DNA of 64,000 nt from Rhodococcus sp. UNC23MFCrub1.1 (GCF_000686025.1 NZ_JMLQ01000004.1:124001-188000), one strand, 5' to 3'. Shown: positions 23,425 to 35,015, counted from the stretch's first letter. A program made the numbers and translations. Notes: a model not told the origin generated them from the letters alone.

Positions 23425-25176
23425 CTAGCGCCCTCGCCACGCGGACCAGAGTTCGGAGTACCGGCCGCCCGACTCCACCAGGTCCCGGTGCGGCCCCTGC
23501 TCGACGATGCGGCCGTGCTCGAGCACCACGACGCTGTCGGCGCTCGCCGCCTGGGTGAGGCGGTGGGCGACGACGATCGTCGTCCGTCCGCGAGTGGCGG
23601 CCCGGGCGGCCTCCTCGAGGTCGCGCGCGCCGGCGCTGCCGGCTTCGGCGGTGGCTTCGTCGAGGACGGCGACCGCCGGATCGGCCAGGACGATACGGGC
23701 CAGTGCGATCTGTTGCGCGCGAGACGGAGTCAGCTCGACGCCGCCCTCGCCGACCACCGTGTCGAGACCGTCCTCGAGGGTGCTCACCCACGAATGCGCG
23801 CCGACCGTCCGCAGCGCGTGTTCGACCGTCTCCCGATCCGCGTCCGGTGCCGCGAGCCGCAGATCGTCGATGAGCGGTCCGGCGAACACGTGCACCTCCT
23901 GGCTGACGATCGCGACGTGCCGGCGCAGTCGATCGGAGCCGATGTCGTCGAGCGACACCCCGCCCACCCGGACCGATCCGGAGTCCGCTCGCATCGAGCC
24001 CGCCACGAGCGCGGCGATGGTGGACTTGCCGGCGCCGGTCGAGCCGACCAGCGCCACCGTCGTGCCGTCGTCGATCCGCAGATCGATCCCGTGCAGGACG
24101 TCGTCGACCCCGTCGTAGGAGTGGCGGAGGTTCGTCACGACGACGGTGCCGTCGGCGGGCTCCGCCTCGGTCCCGGGAGAGCGGTCGTCGGGCAGATCGA
24201 TGACGCCCACCAGTCGTGCGAGGGAGGCCCCGGCCGACTGGATGTCGTCGAACGAGTACAGCAGCATGCCGATCGGGTTGAAGAGCCGGTGGAACAGCAG
24301 TGCCGCCGCGGTGGTCTGACCGACGGTGACGGCGTCCTCGCGCACCAGCAGGAAGCCGACGGTGAGGATGACCGAGAGGCCGACGCACTCGGCCCGGTTG
24401 CTGCGCGAGCCGAACCGGGTGAAGAGACGGAAGACGGTGACGGCGACGTCGCGAGCCTTGCCGGACGATGCGTCGATGCGCGCGAGGTGCTCACCCTCCA
24501 TGCCGTACGCCCGCACGGTGCGGGCCCCCTGCATGCTGCTGACCAGAGACTGGGCGCGCTCGCCCATCGCGACGCGCTCGGCGGCGTACATCGGGGCGGA
24601 CCTCGGCAGATACCAGTGCAGGGCCATCACGTACATCGGGATCGCCACCATGCCCGCGAGTCCCAGACGCCAGTCGAGCCCGAGCATCGTGATCAGACTG
24701 AGCAGGACCAGCAGCACGGCGGCGAGGATGTTCGGCACCACTTCGCCGAGCGATTTCGCCATCACCGCGATGTCGTCCCCGACGCGGGAGAGCAGGTCTC
24801 CCTTGCCGACTCGCTCCAGTGTGCTCACCGGGAGGTGGAGTGCGCGACCGAGGACCCGCTCGCGCAGCGAGGCCAACATCTTCTCGCCGAGCAGACTGAC
24901 GGTGTAGGCGCCGATCCCGGTGAAGACACCGCCCGCGACCGCCGCAGCGCCGATGACCGTCACGACACCGACGATCGTGGACGTCGGTGCGCCCTCGGTC
25001 ACCCGATCGACGAGCATGCCGAAGACGTACACGGGAATCAGCGCCATCGCCGCCGCGACCACGCCGATGGCGACGGTGAGCGCGACCGATCCCCGCCGCG
25101 CACGGAGTTCGCCGCGAAGGAACGTCCAGCATCGCCGTCCACTCGCGATGGGCAGCAGTGCGGTCGGTTCGGTCAT
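23425..25176 (-). CDS. ABC exporter half-transporter B (active Walker motifs, degenerate signature)
   Basis: The 583-residue protein fuses an exporter membrane domain (six helices, about residues 30-310) to an ATPase domain. Walker A (LVGSTGAGKST), the Q-loop (IVSQEVHVF), Walker B with catalytic Glu (AVAVLDEATAEA) and the H-loop (VVAHRLTQ) are intact. The signature, normally LSGGQ, reads LTPSRAQQ. It overlaps the upstream half-transporter gene by ATGA. Its partner has the opposite defects, so the heterodimer would have one complete ATP site and one dead site. The substrate is unknown. It is probably a lipid, peptide or drug exporter. Confidence 0.9.
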   Translation of the reverse strand: MTEPTALLPIASGRRCWTFLRGELRARRGSVALTVAIGVVAAAMALIPVYVFGMLVDRVTEGAPTSTIVGVVTVIGAAAVAGGVFTGIGAYTVSLLGEKMLASLRERVLGRALHLPVSTLERVGKGDLLSRVGDDIAVMAKSLGEVVPNILAAVLLVLLSLITMLGLDWRLGLAGMVAIPMYVMALHWYLPRSAPMYAAERVAMGERAQSLVSSMQGARTVRAYGMEGEHLARIDASSGKARDVAVTVFRLFTRFGSRSNRAECVGLSVILTVGFLLVREDAVTVGQTTAAALLFHRLFNPIGMLLYSFDDIQSAGASLARLVGVIDLPDDRSPGTEAEPADGTVVVTNLRHSYDGVDDVLHGIDLRIDDGTTVALVGSTGAGKSTIAALVAGSMRADSGSVRVGGVSLDDIGSDRLRRHVAIVSQEVHVFAGPLIDDLRLAAPDADRETVEHALRTVGAHSWVSTLEDGLDTVVGEGGVELTPSRAQQIALARIVLADPAVAVLDEATAEAGSAGARDLEEAARAATRGRTTIVVAHRLTQAASADSVVVLEHGRIVEQGPHRDLVESGGRYSELWSAWRGR

Positions 25177-26876
25177 CGCAGAACCGCCTCTCGGTAGCGC
25201 TCGTCCGTCTCCGCCAACCCGTGGTGGGTGCCGACGGTCGCGACGCGCCCCTCGTCGAGCACGACGACGCGGTCGGTGACCGCGAGGAGCGCGGGGCTGG
25301 TGGTGATGAGCACCGTCGTCTGGGTGCGGGCGTCGCCGTCGTGACGCAGTCCCGCGATGCCGGTGGCGATGGCGTGTTCGGTCACCGCGTCGACGGCGGT
25401 GGTCGGATCGTGGAGGACGAGTACCGGTGGCTGCGCCGCGAGTGCGCGGGCGAGGGCGACTCGTTGGCGTTGCCCACCGGACAGGCTGGCACCGCGGTCG
25501 GTCACCGGATGGTCGAGACCGCCGTCGTGCATGGCGACGATGTCGGTGACGGCGGAGGCGGTCACCGCGGCGTCGAGGTCGCTCCCGCGGTCCAGAGCGA
25601 TGTTGGACCGCACCGTGCCGGCGAACAGATCCGACGTGTGCGGTTCCACCAGCACGGTGCGGCGGACCTCGGGGAGCGCGAGCTCGGCCACGTCGACGCC
25701 GCCGACCGTCAGCCGTCCGGTGACGTCGTCGGGCGACACCTGGCCGGAGAGGACGGCGGCCAGTGCATCGGCGTCCTGCGGCCGGTAGGCGACGACGCCG
25801 ACGATCTCACCGCGCTCGAGATGGAGGTCGAGATGCGTCAAGGTCCCGTAGGACAGGTCGTCGAGTCCGACGGACGAGGTGTCGGGGGACCGCGTACCGG
25901 TGGAGGTGACCACCGGGTCGGCGCCGAGAACCAATGCCAACCGGTCCGCTGATCCGCGGATGACCGCGAGGAAGCCGGGAAGTCGGGAGAGCGAACTCAG
26001 CGGCTCGATGAGGAACTGCGCCAGTCCGACGACAGTGATCAGCTCGGCGACGGAGATCCGGCCCTCGAGAGCGAGGAACCCGGCCGTGCCGGCCACGGCG
26101 GCGGACAGCAGCGCGCCCACCGTCGCCGAGACACCGAGATACACGCTGTTGCCACGGGCCAGACGCATCGTCGCGGCCAGTGCACGTCGGCTCGACTGCA
26201 CGAACCGCCGGGACGCGACGTCCTCGGCGCCGATACCGCGGAGGGGCCGTACGCCGCTGACGAGATCGGTGGCGAGACCCGAGACGCGGGCCACCTCCGC
26301 CTGCTGATCGGTCGCGGCGCGGGTGAGGAACGGCGCACACAACTGGAGGAGAAGGAGAAGGACAGGCGTGCCGATGACGACGGCCAGCCCGAGCGGCACA
26401 TCGATGACGAGAAGTGCCACCGCCGTGACGACGAGGGCGGTGACAGCGGCGGCGACCCGGGCGATGGCGTCGAGCGCCCACGAGGTCTTCTCGGCGTCCG
26501 AGGTGCTGACCGTCAACAGCTCGCCGGGGCCGAGATCGACCTGGACGCCGCGCGGGTCGAGCACGCGTCCCGCGACCTCCACGCGTAGCAGGTGTGCTTC
26601 CCGCTCGATCGCGACGACGATGATGCGGGCGCCGATGCGGTACGCGTAGGAGAGGACGACGAACAGGCCCGCCAGCCCCAGCAACGAGACGATCATCGCG
26701 GTGACGTCGCCGGTCTCGACCGCGCGGCCGATGATGAGACCGATGGCGACCGGCACCATCGTCTCGCAGAACTGGTGCACACAGAACAGGGCCGACGAAC
26801 CGACGAGTCGCACACGGTGGCGCCGGGTGGTGCGGCGCAGGATGGCCCCGCCGGTGGACGGAGGTGCGTCATGCAT
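25173..26876 (-). CDS. ABC exporter half-transporter A (no Walker A, intact signature)
   Basis: The 567-residue protein has the same membrane-plus-ATPase layout, but its ATPase domain is stripped. Where Walker A should be it reads VVAYRPQDADALAAVLSG, with no GxxGxGK. Walker B is LVLHDPTTAVD (Asp to His, catalytic Glu to Asp). The H-loop position is TTSPALL without His. The signature [15 protein letters not shown] is perfect. It would contribute only its signature to the partner's ATP site. TAGGGT lies 6 nt before the ATG, so the operon is probably leaderless. It is the first gene of the pair. Confidence 0.9.
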   Translation of the reverse strand: MHDAPPSTGGAILRRTTRRHRVRLVGSSALFCVHQFCETMVPVAIGLIIGRAVETGDVTAMIVSLLGLAGLFVVLSYAYRIGARIIVVAIEREAHLLRVEVAGRVLDPRGVQVDLGPGELLTVSTSDAEKTSWALDAIARVAAAVTALVVTAVALLVIDVPLGLAVVIGTPVLLLLLQLCAPFLTRAATDQQAEVARVSGLATDLVSGVRPLRGIGAEDVASRRFVQSSRRALAATMRLARGNSVYLGVSATVGALLSAAVAGTAGFLALEGRISVAELITVVGLAQFLIEPLSSLSRLPGFLAVIRGSADRLALVLGADPVVTSTGTRSPDTSSVGLDDLSYGTLTHLDLHLERGEIVGVVAYRPQDADALAAVLSGQVSPDDVTGRLTVGGVDVAELALPEVRRTVLVEPHTSDLFAGTVRSNIALDRGSDLDAAVTASAVTDIVAMHDGGLDHPVTDRGASLSGGQRQRVALARALAAQPPVLVLHDPTTAVDAVTEHAIATGIAGLRHDGDARTQTTVLITTSPALLAVTDRVVVLDEGRVATVGTHHGLAETDERYREAVLR

Positions 26877-26925
26877 TAGCCGACCCTAACCCACGTGGCC
26901 GACCGGTCGGGACGACGCGTACGCG

Positions 26926-27291
26926 TCAGTCGTGCTCGGGATTCCTGGTGCGACGGGCGGCGTCGCGCTGCTGCTGAGCGCGTTCCCGGCACCGACGCAG
27001 GAACTCCTCGTCGGACTCGGAGTTCGTCGCGACAGCGCGGCCGGGACGGACGTCGTACTCGGGGAAACGGGTCGCCCTCGGTCGGCGTCCCGCGTCGGGA
27101 CCGCCCCAGATGCCGCCGCCGACGGGCCGGCCCGCCACGAGCCAGGCCACGGACCCGGCGAGAGGAAGAAACACGACGAGCAGGAGCCAGACCGTCTTCG
27201 GGAGGTGACGGATGCCACCTTCGTCGGCCGTGATGACGTCGATGAGGCAGAAGATCCAGAGCACGGCGACGATCAGGCCGAGATAGGGCAC
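26926..27291 (-). CDS. PLDc_N-domain membrane protein
   Basis: The 121-residue protein has two N-terminal helices (YLGLIVAVLWIFCLIDVI and KTVWLLLVVFLPLAGSVAWL) linked by a short loop, which is the PLDc_N layout common in actinobacteria. The C-terminal half is charged and rich in Arg/Glu. Its function is unknown. Related proteins are anchors or regulators in the membrane. A gagga ribosome site lies 7 nt before the GTG start. Confidence 0.75.
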   Translation of the reverse strand: MPYLGLIVAVLWIFCLIDVITADEGGIRHLPKTVWLLLVVFLPLAGSVAWLVAGRPVGGGIWGGPDAGRRPRATRFPEYDVRPGRAVATNSESDEEFLRRCRERAQQQRDAARRTRNPEHD

Positions 27292-27504
27292 GGGCGCGTC
27301 CTCACGTAGAGCGGTTCACGTCCCGATTCACGAACCGCATGGTCTGTTGACGCGCTCACCCTAGCGCCCGACGTCGCCCTCGTCACTCCGTACGAGCCGT
27401 CGCGGGGGTAGGTGGTTCCGAATGCCCTCTGTGAGCGCCCACCGACCGGGTTTCCCCCGGCGGTCCGACGGGCATGCACGGATGTATCGACGAAAGGACA
27501 AGTC

Positions 27505-27801
27505 GTGGTCGCGCAGAACGAGAACGAGCAGCCGCAGGATTTCGCACGCACCACGCGTGCGCACGCCGGTGAGGCCATCACCGACAGCCGCGCATGGCCG
27601 GGCTACTTCCTGATGGCGCTGGGCTTCGTCGCGCTCGGACTGGGCCTGACCGCAGCGGGCGGCGGCTTCGAGGGATGGGTGCTGGTCGCCGGCATCGCCT
27701 GCCCGGTTCTCCTGCTCGCCGGCCTCGCCGTGGTCCTGCTCGAGCGCAAGCGCGTCAAGGCGGCCGAGGGCAAGTCCCTCACTGATCCCGGTGGTCACTG
27801 A
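27505..27801 (+). CDS. Two-helix membrane protein of unknown function
   Basis: The 98-residue protein has a polar, acidic N-terminus of about 30 residues. Two hydrophobic helices follow (PGYFLMALGFVALGLGLTAA and WVLVAGIACPVLLLAGLAVV), then a basic/acidic tail. The GTG at 27505 is preceded by gaaagga. Its last 11 bp overlap the start of the CDP-alcohol phosphotransferase gene, suggesting coupled translation and a shared membrane role. I do not recognise a family. Confidence 0.6.
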   Translation: MVAQNENEQPQDFARTTRAHAGEAITDSRAWPGYFLMALGFVALGLGLTAAGGGFEGWVLVAGIACPVLLLAGLAVVLLERKRVKAAEGKSLTDPGGH

Positions 27802-28537
27802 CCACGATCACGTGACGGGTTCCGATGCGTCGGAACCCGTCGTCTCCGTGCCGAGAACTCGCACGCAGTACTTCCGTGCGTGGTCCGAGCTGCACGGCGG
27901 GTACGACGTGCACTCGTCGGCACTGGTGCACGGCTGGCTGACCATCACGTACGTTCTGGCCCGCCCGCTCGCGCGGGCGCGCGTCGCCCCCACCGCGGTC
28001 ACCGCTGTGGGGGTTCTCTTCGCTGTCCTGGCTCTCGCCGTCGCGGGTTCCGGTCCGTGGGGCGCCGGCGCGGCGGCACTGCTTCTCGTCCTGTCGGCGC
28101 TGGTGGACAGCCTCGACGGCGCCGTCGCACTGCTCCGCGGTCGATCGACGGCATTCGGCTACGTTGCCGACTCGGTGGCCGATCGACTCTCGGACATGCT
28201 CGTCTTCGCGGTTCTCCTGGTGCTGGGAGCACCCGCACCCCTGGTGGTCGCGGTCGCGCTGCTCACCCTGTTGCACGAGACGGCGCGGGCTCGCGCGGTG
28301 TCCGCGGGGATGGCGTCGATCGGAGTCGTGACGGTGTGGGAGCGCCCGTCCCGCGTGATCGCCGTCGTGGTGACTCTCCTGGGAGCCTCGGTGGTGGACA
28401 CCGGTCCGCTGTTCGGCACCATCGGTGCCGCCGTGTCCCTGATCCTCGCCGTCGTCGGCTTCAGTCAGATCAGCGTGTCGATCCATCACGCTCTGAGTGC
28501 GCTTCCCGCTCCGCGACCCGGTCGCACTCGAGAGTGA
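27791..28537 (+). CDS. CDP-alcohol phosphatidyltransferase family membrane enzyme
   Basis: The 248-residue membrane protein carries the CDP-alcohol phosphotransferase motif: VDSLDGAVAL followed by GYVADSVADRLSD. All four Asp and both Gly residues are at the expected spacing. The Arg of the DGxxAR segment is Leu. The enzyme would transfer a phospho-alcohol from a CDP-activated donor to an acceptor such as inositol phosphate or glycerol phosphate. The substrates are not readable. Start GTG 27791 overlaps the preceding gene. The 3' end overlaps the convergent BrkB gene by 68 bp. Confidence 0.8.
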   Translation: MVTDHDHVTGSDASEPVVSVPRTRTQYFRAWSELHGGYDVHSSALVHGWLTITYVLARPLARARVAPTAVTAVGVLFAVLALAVAGSGPWGAGAAALLLVLSALVDSLDGAVALLRGRSTAFGYVADSVADRLSDMLVFAVLLVLGAPAPLVVAVALLTLLHETARARAVSAGMASIGVVTVWERPSRVIAVVVTLLGASVVDTGPLFGTIGAAVSLILAVVGFSQISVSIHHALSALPAPRPGRTRE

Positions 28538-29333
28538 ACACCCAGCCGATCAGCACGATGATGTGCAGCAGGAACAGCCACAGCACCGTGGCGACGGCCG
28601 CTCCGACGGGTTCGAGGCCGCCGAACGGGCCCGACCAGTCGATGGGTATCGCGAGGAACAGCACGTAGCCCTGCAGGAATCCCGAGACGAAGGACGCGGT
28701 GGTCAGGGCACCGATCGCGACTGCCGTACGCGAGAGGGTGGTCGGCGCGACCACCCGGTACGTCCATCCGATGGGTACGGCGAGCACCAGCCAGACGGTG
28801 ACGAATCCGAGCCAGACGCGGAACGCTCCCGCGCCGATGCCGCCGTTCACCGAGGCGAGTGCGTTGCCCACCACGAGAACGGGGATGGTGAGCAGCGGCG
28901 TGACGATCAGGACCGGGAGCGCCGACGCGCGACCGCGCCAGCCGACGAACGATTCGCGCACGGGCTCGTAGACGAGCAGGGCCCGTCGCATGCCCTCGCC
29001 GTAGAAGGTGGCGGGCAGGATCGCGACCAGGCCGCCCAGCCACCCGAGGTGGGTCCCGGCGTCGAACAGGGTCCGCACTGCACCCGGGGCGCCCGCCGCG
29101 CCCGGCAGAAGTCCGGCGATGGCGTCTCCGTACCCGACGACGGTCTCCTCACCCAGCAGCAGCGTGGTGAGGCGCAGACCCAACAGCAACATCGGCACGA
29201 CGGCGATGCCGCCGTAGAACGTGATGCCCGCCGCCACCAGGGCCGTGTCGCGCGCCGCCAGCCGACGTCGCATTCCCGCCGCGACGGCCGTTCGTTCACG
29301 CACGATGCGTCGAGTCGTGCGGACGCCCGTCAT
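28470..29333 (-). CDS. YihY/BrkB family membrane protein
   Basis: The 287-residue protein has six or seven hydrophobic helices with family features: AAGITFYGGIAVVPMLLLGL, the GLLPG turn, the ILPATFYGEGMRRALLVYEP region, and GWTYRVVAP. BrkB/YihY proteins are inner-membrane proteins of unclear transport or permeability function. They are often mis-described as ribonuclease BN. The gene is divergent from glgX (150 bp apart), and its 3' end overlaps the phosphotransferase gene. Confidence 0.85.
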   Translation of the reverse strand: MTGVRTTRRIVRERTAVAAGMRRRLAARDTALVAAGITFYGGIAVVPMLLLGLRLTTLLLGEETVVGYGDAIAGLLPGAAGAPGAVRTLFDAGTHLGWLGGLVAILPATFYGEGMRRALLVYEPVRESFVGWRGRASALPVLIVTPLLTIPVLVVGNALASVNGGIGAGAFRVWLGFVTVWLVLAVPIGWTYRVVAPTTLSRTAVAIGALTTASFVSGFLQGYVLFLAIPIDWSGPFGGLEPVGAAVATVLWLFLLHIIVLIGWVFTLECDRVAEREAHSERDGSTR

Positions 29334-29483
29334 GGGGCATGTCTACCCGGTGGCCCGTGCGCTCAACCTGCACCGTTTCGTCCGGGCGGTGCGCGGGTAA
29401 GAACGCTGGGACCCGCACGACTTCCGTGGGTGACTTCCGGTCCCTCCACGAGCTGGACCTACGACAGAGAACTGGTGCCATCA

Positions 29484-31538
<2,055 letters not shown>

Positions 31539-31563
31539 CCGGTCGCGGCACGGCAGATCCGAC

Positions 31564-31600
31564 GCGGGCCCCGATCACCGATGTGGTGATCGGGGCCCGC
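31564..31600. terminator. Bidirectional terminator between glgX and the tandem-TetR gene
   Basis: GCGGGCCCCGATCACC at 31564-31579 pairs perfectly with 31585-31600 around a 5-nt loop (gatgt), giving a 16-bp stem. It lies 26 bp after the glgX stop and covers the last nine codons of the convergent regulator gene (stop at 31575). No T-tract follows, as is usual in actinobacteria. Confidence 0.8.
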
Positions 31601-32702
31601 CGTCGTCCACACCCAGCATCGCGGTGATCACCGCGGCGAGCCGGCGCTCGTCGACGTGCCGTGACAGGTCGTCCACCACCGTGAACGCTGCTTCGACGAG
31701 AACCGACGACTGTGCCCGCGAGCGTCCCGGCATCGTCGACGCGAGGAGGTGCACCCACTCTCCGCGCTCCTGGCGAGCCATCACGGTGAGTTCGCGTGCC
31801 GTCGCCGGACCGGTCGAGAGGCCGTGGCGCCGGAGTACCCGCAGTGCCGGCGCCCGCGTCGCGAGGGCCACGCGCCGCCGCGCCAGCCCGGCCAGCGCCT
31901 GGTGCGGCGTGTCCGACCGGGCGAGCACACGCGCCGTCTCGTCCGCCGCCCGGCGCGCGGCGCCGAGGCACACCTCGTCCAGCACCACGGTCTTGCCGCC
32001 GAACCAGCGGTAGGTGCTCGACGCCGCGATGCCCACCGAGGAGGCGATGGCCGCCATCGTCACGTCGGCGGGCTCGCTCTCGTCGAACAGCGCCGCGGCC
32101 GAGCGCAGGAGTGCGTCCCGTCGCCCGACGGGCGGGACGCCGTGCGGGAGTTCCGGATCGTCGACGGCGTCCGGCAGGTCCGCCGAGAGGACCGCGGCGC
32201 ACGCGGAGTCGAGAACCTCGAGCACCGCGGCGGCGGGGACGGTGAGGCGGTGCGTTCCGATGCTGGAGAGGGTGGAGAGCACCGCCCGAGTCGTGACGTC
32301 GGAGTCGCGAGAGGGCCGAAGGATCGGATCGGCACGACGTGCTGCCGCGGTGACGGCATCGAGAACCGTGGTCACCGAACCGATGTCGGGGTCGTGCAGA
32401 TGCGGGCGGTCGCGGCGCAGCGTGCCGAGCGAGCGGCGCACGGTGAGGGCGCCGAGAGCAAGCGCGTGGTGATCGGCGGGAGCGCCCTCCCGAGCGATGC
32501 GCCGTTCGAGGCGTTCGACCGCGGTCAGATGCAGCGTGCGGAGCAGGTCGTACTTCGAGTCGAACCACCGATACACCGACGGCCCCGAGACGCCCGCGGC
32601 CGCCGCGACGTCGTCGATGCCGACGGCCGCGTAGCCGCGGGCGCCGAACAGATCCGCTGCCGCGTCGAGCAGTCGCCGCGGCCGGGGCGACCCACCGGTC
32701 AC
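31575..32702 (-). CDS. Regulator with two TetR DNA-binding domains in one chain
   Basis: The 375-residue protein contains two TetR helix-turn-helix units. The first is at about residues 8-56 (VGIDDVAAAAGVSGPSVYRW) and the second at about 194-245 (VTMAAIASSVGIAASSTYRW). Each is followed by a helical segment. It looks like a fusion of two TetR proteins able to act as a pseudo-dimer or to bind two sites. Its start overlaps the modC stop by ATGA, so it is translated with the molybdate transporter genes and may regulate them. No family name is recognised. Confidence 0.85.
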   Translation of the reverse strand: MTGGSPRPRRLLDAAADLFGARGYAAVGIDDVAAAAGVSGPSVYRWFDSKYDLLRTLHLTAVERLERRIAREGAPADHHALALGALTVRRSLGTLRRDRPHLHDPDIGSVTTVLDAVTAAARRADPILRPSRDSDVTTRAVLSTLSSIGTHRLTVPAAAVLEVLDSACAAVLSADLPDAVDDPELPHGVPPVGRRDALLRSAAALFDESEPADVTMAAIASSVGIAASSTYRWFGGKTVVLDEVCLGAARRAADETARVLARSDTPHQALAGLARRRVALATRAPALRVLRRHGLSTGPATARELTVMARQERGEWVHLLASTMPGRSRAQSSVLVEAAFTVVDDLSRHVDERRLAAVITAMLGVDDGGPRSPHR

Positions 32703-33808
32703 CGCGGTGTGGGCGCGCCGAGAGCCGCGGCGTGCAGTGCCACCTCGCCGGCCTTGACGACGAAGTGGACGCGACGGCCGGGCACGAGGTCGAGTTCGGT
32801 GGCCGCCGCGACGGTGACGTCGGCGTGCAGCGCGGGCAGACCCGCGGCCGCGGTGGACGTGATGCGGACCGACGATCCGGTGGACTCCACGTGGCCGATC
32901 TGCACGGGCAGCACGTTGCGGGGGCTGCCCCGCGGTGGGTCGACGAAGACGGAGACGGCGGTGGGATGCAGCAGGGCCACCGCCGATGAGCCCGCGTCGA
33001 GAGGGTCCGGGGCGCGGCCCTGCACGGCGACACCCGACGCGGTCGTGAGCGTGTCCGGAGCGGTGATGGTGCCCTCGATCGAGTTCACTCCGACGAGGGC
33101 GGCCGCGAACCGGGTACGCGGAGCCGTCAGAACGTCGCGGACGGTGCCGTGTTCGACCACTCGTCCGGCGTCGACGACGGCCACCTCACCGGCGAGCGTC
33201 AGGGCGTCGACCCGGTCGTGGGTCACCAGCAGGGTGGTGCGCGAGGTCTCGGCGAGCACCTCGCGGAGCACGCGGCGCATGGCTGGTGCGGACTCGGCGT
33301 CGAGCGCCGCGAACGGCTCGTCGAGCAGGAGCACGTCGGGGTCCGCCGCGAGTGCGCGGGCGAGGGCGACGCGTTGGGCCTGTCCGCCGGACAGTGCGCG
33401 CGGCCGCCGATCGGCGAGGTCTGCCGCGTCGACGGCCTCGAGCCATCGGCGCGCGAGTCGCTCGGACTCGGCTCGTCCGGCACCTCGTGAGCGGGGCGCG
33501 AAGGCGACGTTCGCCAGCGCGGACAGGTGTGGGAACAGCAGCGCGTCCTGGGCGAGGAGAGCCACCCGTCGGCGATGCGGCGGGACGTCGATGCGCTGCG
33601 CGCTGTCGGTGAGGGTGCGCGCTCCGATGCGGACCACGCCGTCGTCGGGCCGGACGAGTCCGGCCACCATCGACAGCAGCGTCGACTTCCCGGCACCGTT
33701 GGGCCCGAGGATCGCCACCACACCGCCCGACGGCACCGTGAGCGTGAGGTCGGCGCCGCGTGCTCGGTGACGGACGTCGAGGACGACCGAGGTGTCGGTG
33801 GGTGTCAC
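32699..33808 (-). CDS. modC: Molybdate ABC transporter ATP-binding protein ModC
   Basis: The 369-residue protein has an N-terminal ATPase (Walker [14 protein letters not shown], signature ALSGGQAQR, Walker [14 protein letters not shown]-loop [10 protein letters not shown]) and C-terminal TOBE-type beta domains (about residues 235-365) ending [11 protein letters not shown]. That is the ModC layout. The GTG start overlaps the modB stop by 4 bp. Sulfate or tungstate ATPases are alternatives, but the TOBE regulator upstream favours molybdate. No ModA-type binding protein gene is present in this cluster. Confidence 0.85.
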   Translation of the reverse strand: MTPTDTSVVLDVRHRARGADLTLTVPSGGVVAILGPNGAGKSTLLSMVAGLVRPDDGVVRIGARTLTDSAQRIDVPPHRRRVALLAQDALLFPHLSALANVAFAPRSRGAGRAESERLARRWLEAVDAADLADRRPRALSGGQAQRVALARALAADPDVLLLDEPFAALDAESAPAMRRVLREVLAETSRTTLLVTHDRVDALTLAGEVAVVDAGRVVEHGTVRDVLTAPRTRFAAALVGVNSIEGTITAPDTLTTASGVAVQGRAPDPLDAGSSAVALLHPTAVSVFVDPPRGSPRNVLPVQIGHVESTGSSVRITSTAAAGLPALHADVTVAAATELDLVPGRRVHFVVKAGEVALHAAALGAPTPR

Positions 33809-34626
33809 AGCACGCCTGCCGGACGCCGACTGCGAGTGAGGATCACGATGACGATCGCGACGACGATGAGGACCAGCGAGAGGGCCACCGCCGCATCGGG
33901 ATCCGTCTCGCGCTGGAGGTAGATCTCGAGCGGGAGGGTGCGGGTGACGCCCTGGAGCGACCCGGCGAACGTGAGGGTGGCGCCGAACTCGCCGAGCGCG
34001 CGGGCGAAGGAGAGCACCGCACCCGACGCCAGCCCGGGCAGGACCAGGGGAAGGGTGACCCGCAGCAGGACGGTGCCGGGTGAGGCTCCGAGGGTCGCGG
34101 CGACGACCTCGTACCGCGTGCCCGCCGTGCGCAGTGCGCCCTCGAGACTGATCACGAGGAAGGGGAGGGCGACGAACGTCTGCGCGAGGACCACCGCGGT
34201 GGTGGTGAAGGCGATGTCGATGCCCCACGCCCGCAGGTGTTCACCCAGCAGTCCCTGCCTGCCGAACGCGTAGAGCAGGGCGAGCCCACCCACCACCGGG
34301 GGCAGGACGAGGGGGAGCAGGACGAGTGCGCGCACGACGGCGACGATCCGCCCGGTCGACCGCGCGAGGACCAGGGCCATCGGCACCCCCAGCAGGATGC
34401 AGAGGACAGTGCTGGCGGCCGCCGTGCGCAGGCTGAGCAGCAGCGCGGCCCGGGACGACTCCGAGGTGACGAGCGGAACGAAGCGAGCCACGTCGACCGA
34501 GAGCAGCATCGCCACGAGAGGGAGCACGACGAGCGCCGTGCCGAGGCTGGCCGGCACGAGGATCCAGGCGGGCGGACGCACCGCGTCGCGGTGGCCGCGC
34601 GTCCCGCCCGCGAGGACGGAGATCAC
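33805..34626 (-). CDS. modB: Molybdate ABC transporter permease ModB
   Basis: The 273-residue membrane protein has about five or six helices. The EAA-type loop that docks on the ATPase reads [20 protein letters not shown], and a [14 protein letters not shown] segment typical of ModB/CysT permeases follows. It overlaps modC at its 3' end (GTGA). Its 5' end overlaps the TOBE regulator stop in the same way, so all three are translationally coupled. A ModA periplasmic/lipoprotein component must come from elsewhere if the system is functional. Confidence 0.85.
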   Translation of the reverse strand: MISVLAGGTRGHRDAVRPPAWILVPASLGTALVVLPLVAMLLSVDVARFVPLVTSESSRAALLLSLRTAAASTVLCILLGVPMALVLARSTGRIVAVVRALVLLPLVLPPVVGGLALLYAFGRQGLLGEHLRAWGIDIAFTTTAVVLAQTFVALPFLVISLEGALRTAGTRYEVVAATLGASPGTVLLRVTLPLVLPGLASGAVLSFARALGEFGATLTFAGSLQGVTRTLPLEIYLQRETDPDAAVALSLVLIVVAIVIVILTRSRRPAGVL

Positions 34627-35015
34627 GGTGTCTCGACGATGACGGTGGTCGCCTTGACCACCGCGACGGCGACGCTGCCGGGTTCCAGTCCGAGTGTCCG
34701 CACCGATTCTGCGCTCATCAGCGACGTCACGGTGAACGCGCCGCACTGCATCTGTACCTCGGCCATCACCGTGTCGACGACCACCGAGGTGACGAGTCCG
34801 GCCAGACGGTTGCGCGCGGAGCTGACCGTGCCGCTCGGATCCGGCGGTGCGGCGGCGCGGGCCCGAGCGTGCGCCGCGAGCGAGGCGCCGTTCACGACGG
34901 TGCGTCCGGCCGAGTCCTTCGACGTCTCGACGACACCACTCTCGATCCACCGGCGGACGGTGTCGTCGCTGACACCGACCAGGGCGGCGGCGTCTCGGAC
35001 ACGCAGATCACTCAT
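34623..35015 (-). CDS. HTH-TOBE molybdate-responsive regulator
   Basis: The 130-residue protein joins an excisionase/MerR-like HTH ([20 protein letters not shown], residues 3-22) to a single TOBE/Mop molybdate-binding domain (about 65-130: [20 protein letters not shown] ... [20 protein letters not shown]). In actinobacteria this architecture usually heads molybdate transport operons, where it represses transport when molybdate is plentiful. It is the first gene of the operon and overlaps modB by 4 bp. The start at 35015 places the HTH directly at the N-terminus. Confidence 0.85.
   Translation of the reverse strand: MSDLRVRDAAALVGVSDDTVRRWIESGVVETSKDSAGRTVVNGASLAAHARARAAAPPDPSGTVSSARNRLAGLVTSVVVDTVMAEVQMQCGAFTVTSLMSAESVRTLGLEPGSVAVAVVKATTVIVETP

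Noticed and set aside
28497-29483. Upstream extension of the glgX frame by about 330 codons
   Set aside because: It overlaps the BrkB gene on the opposite strand and has no GlgX similarity. The enzyme starts naturally at VTRQPSTPYPPG.
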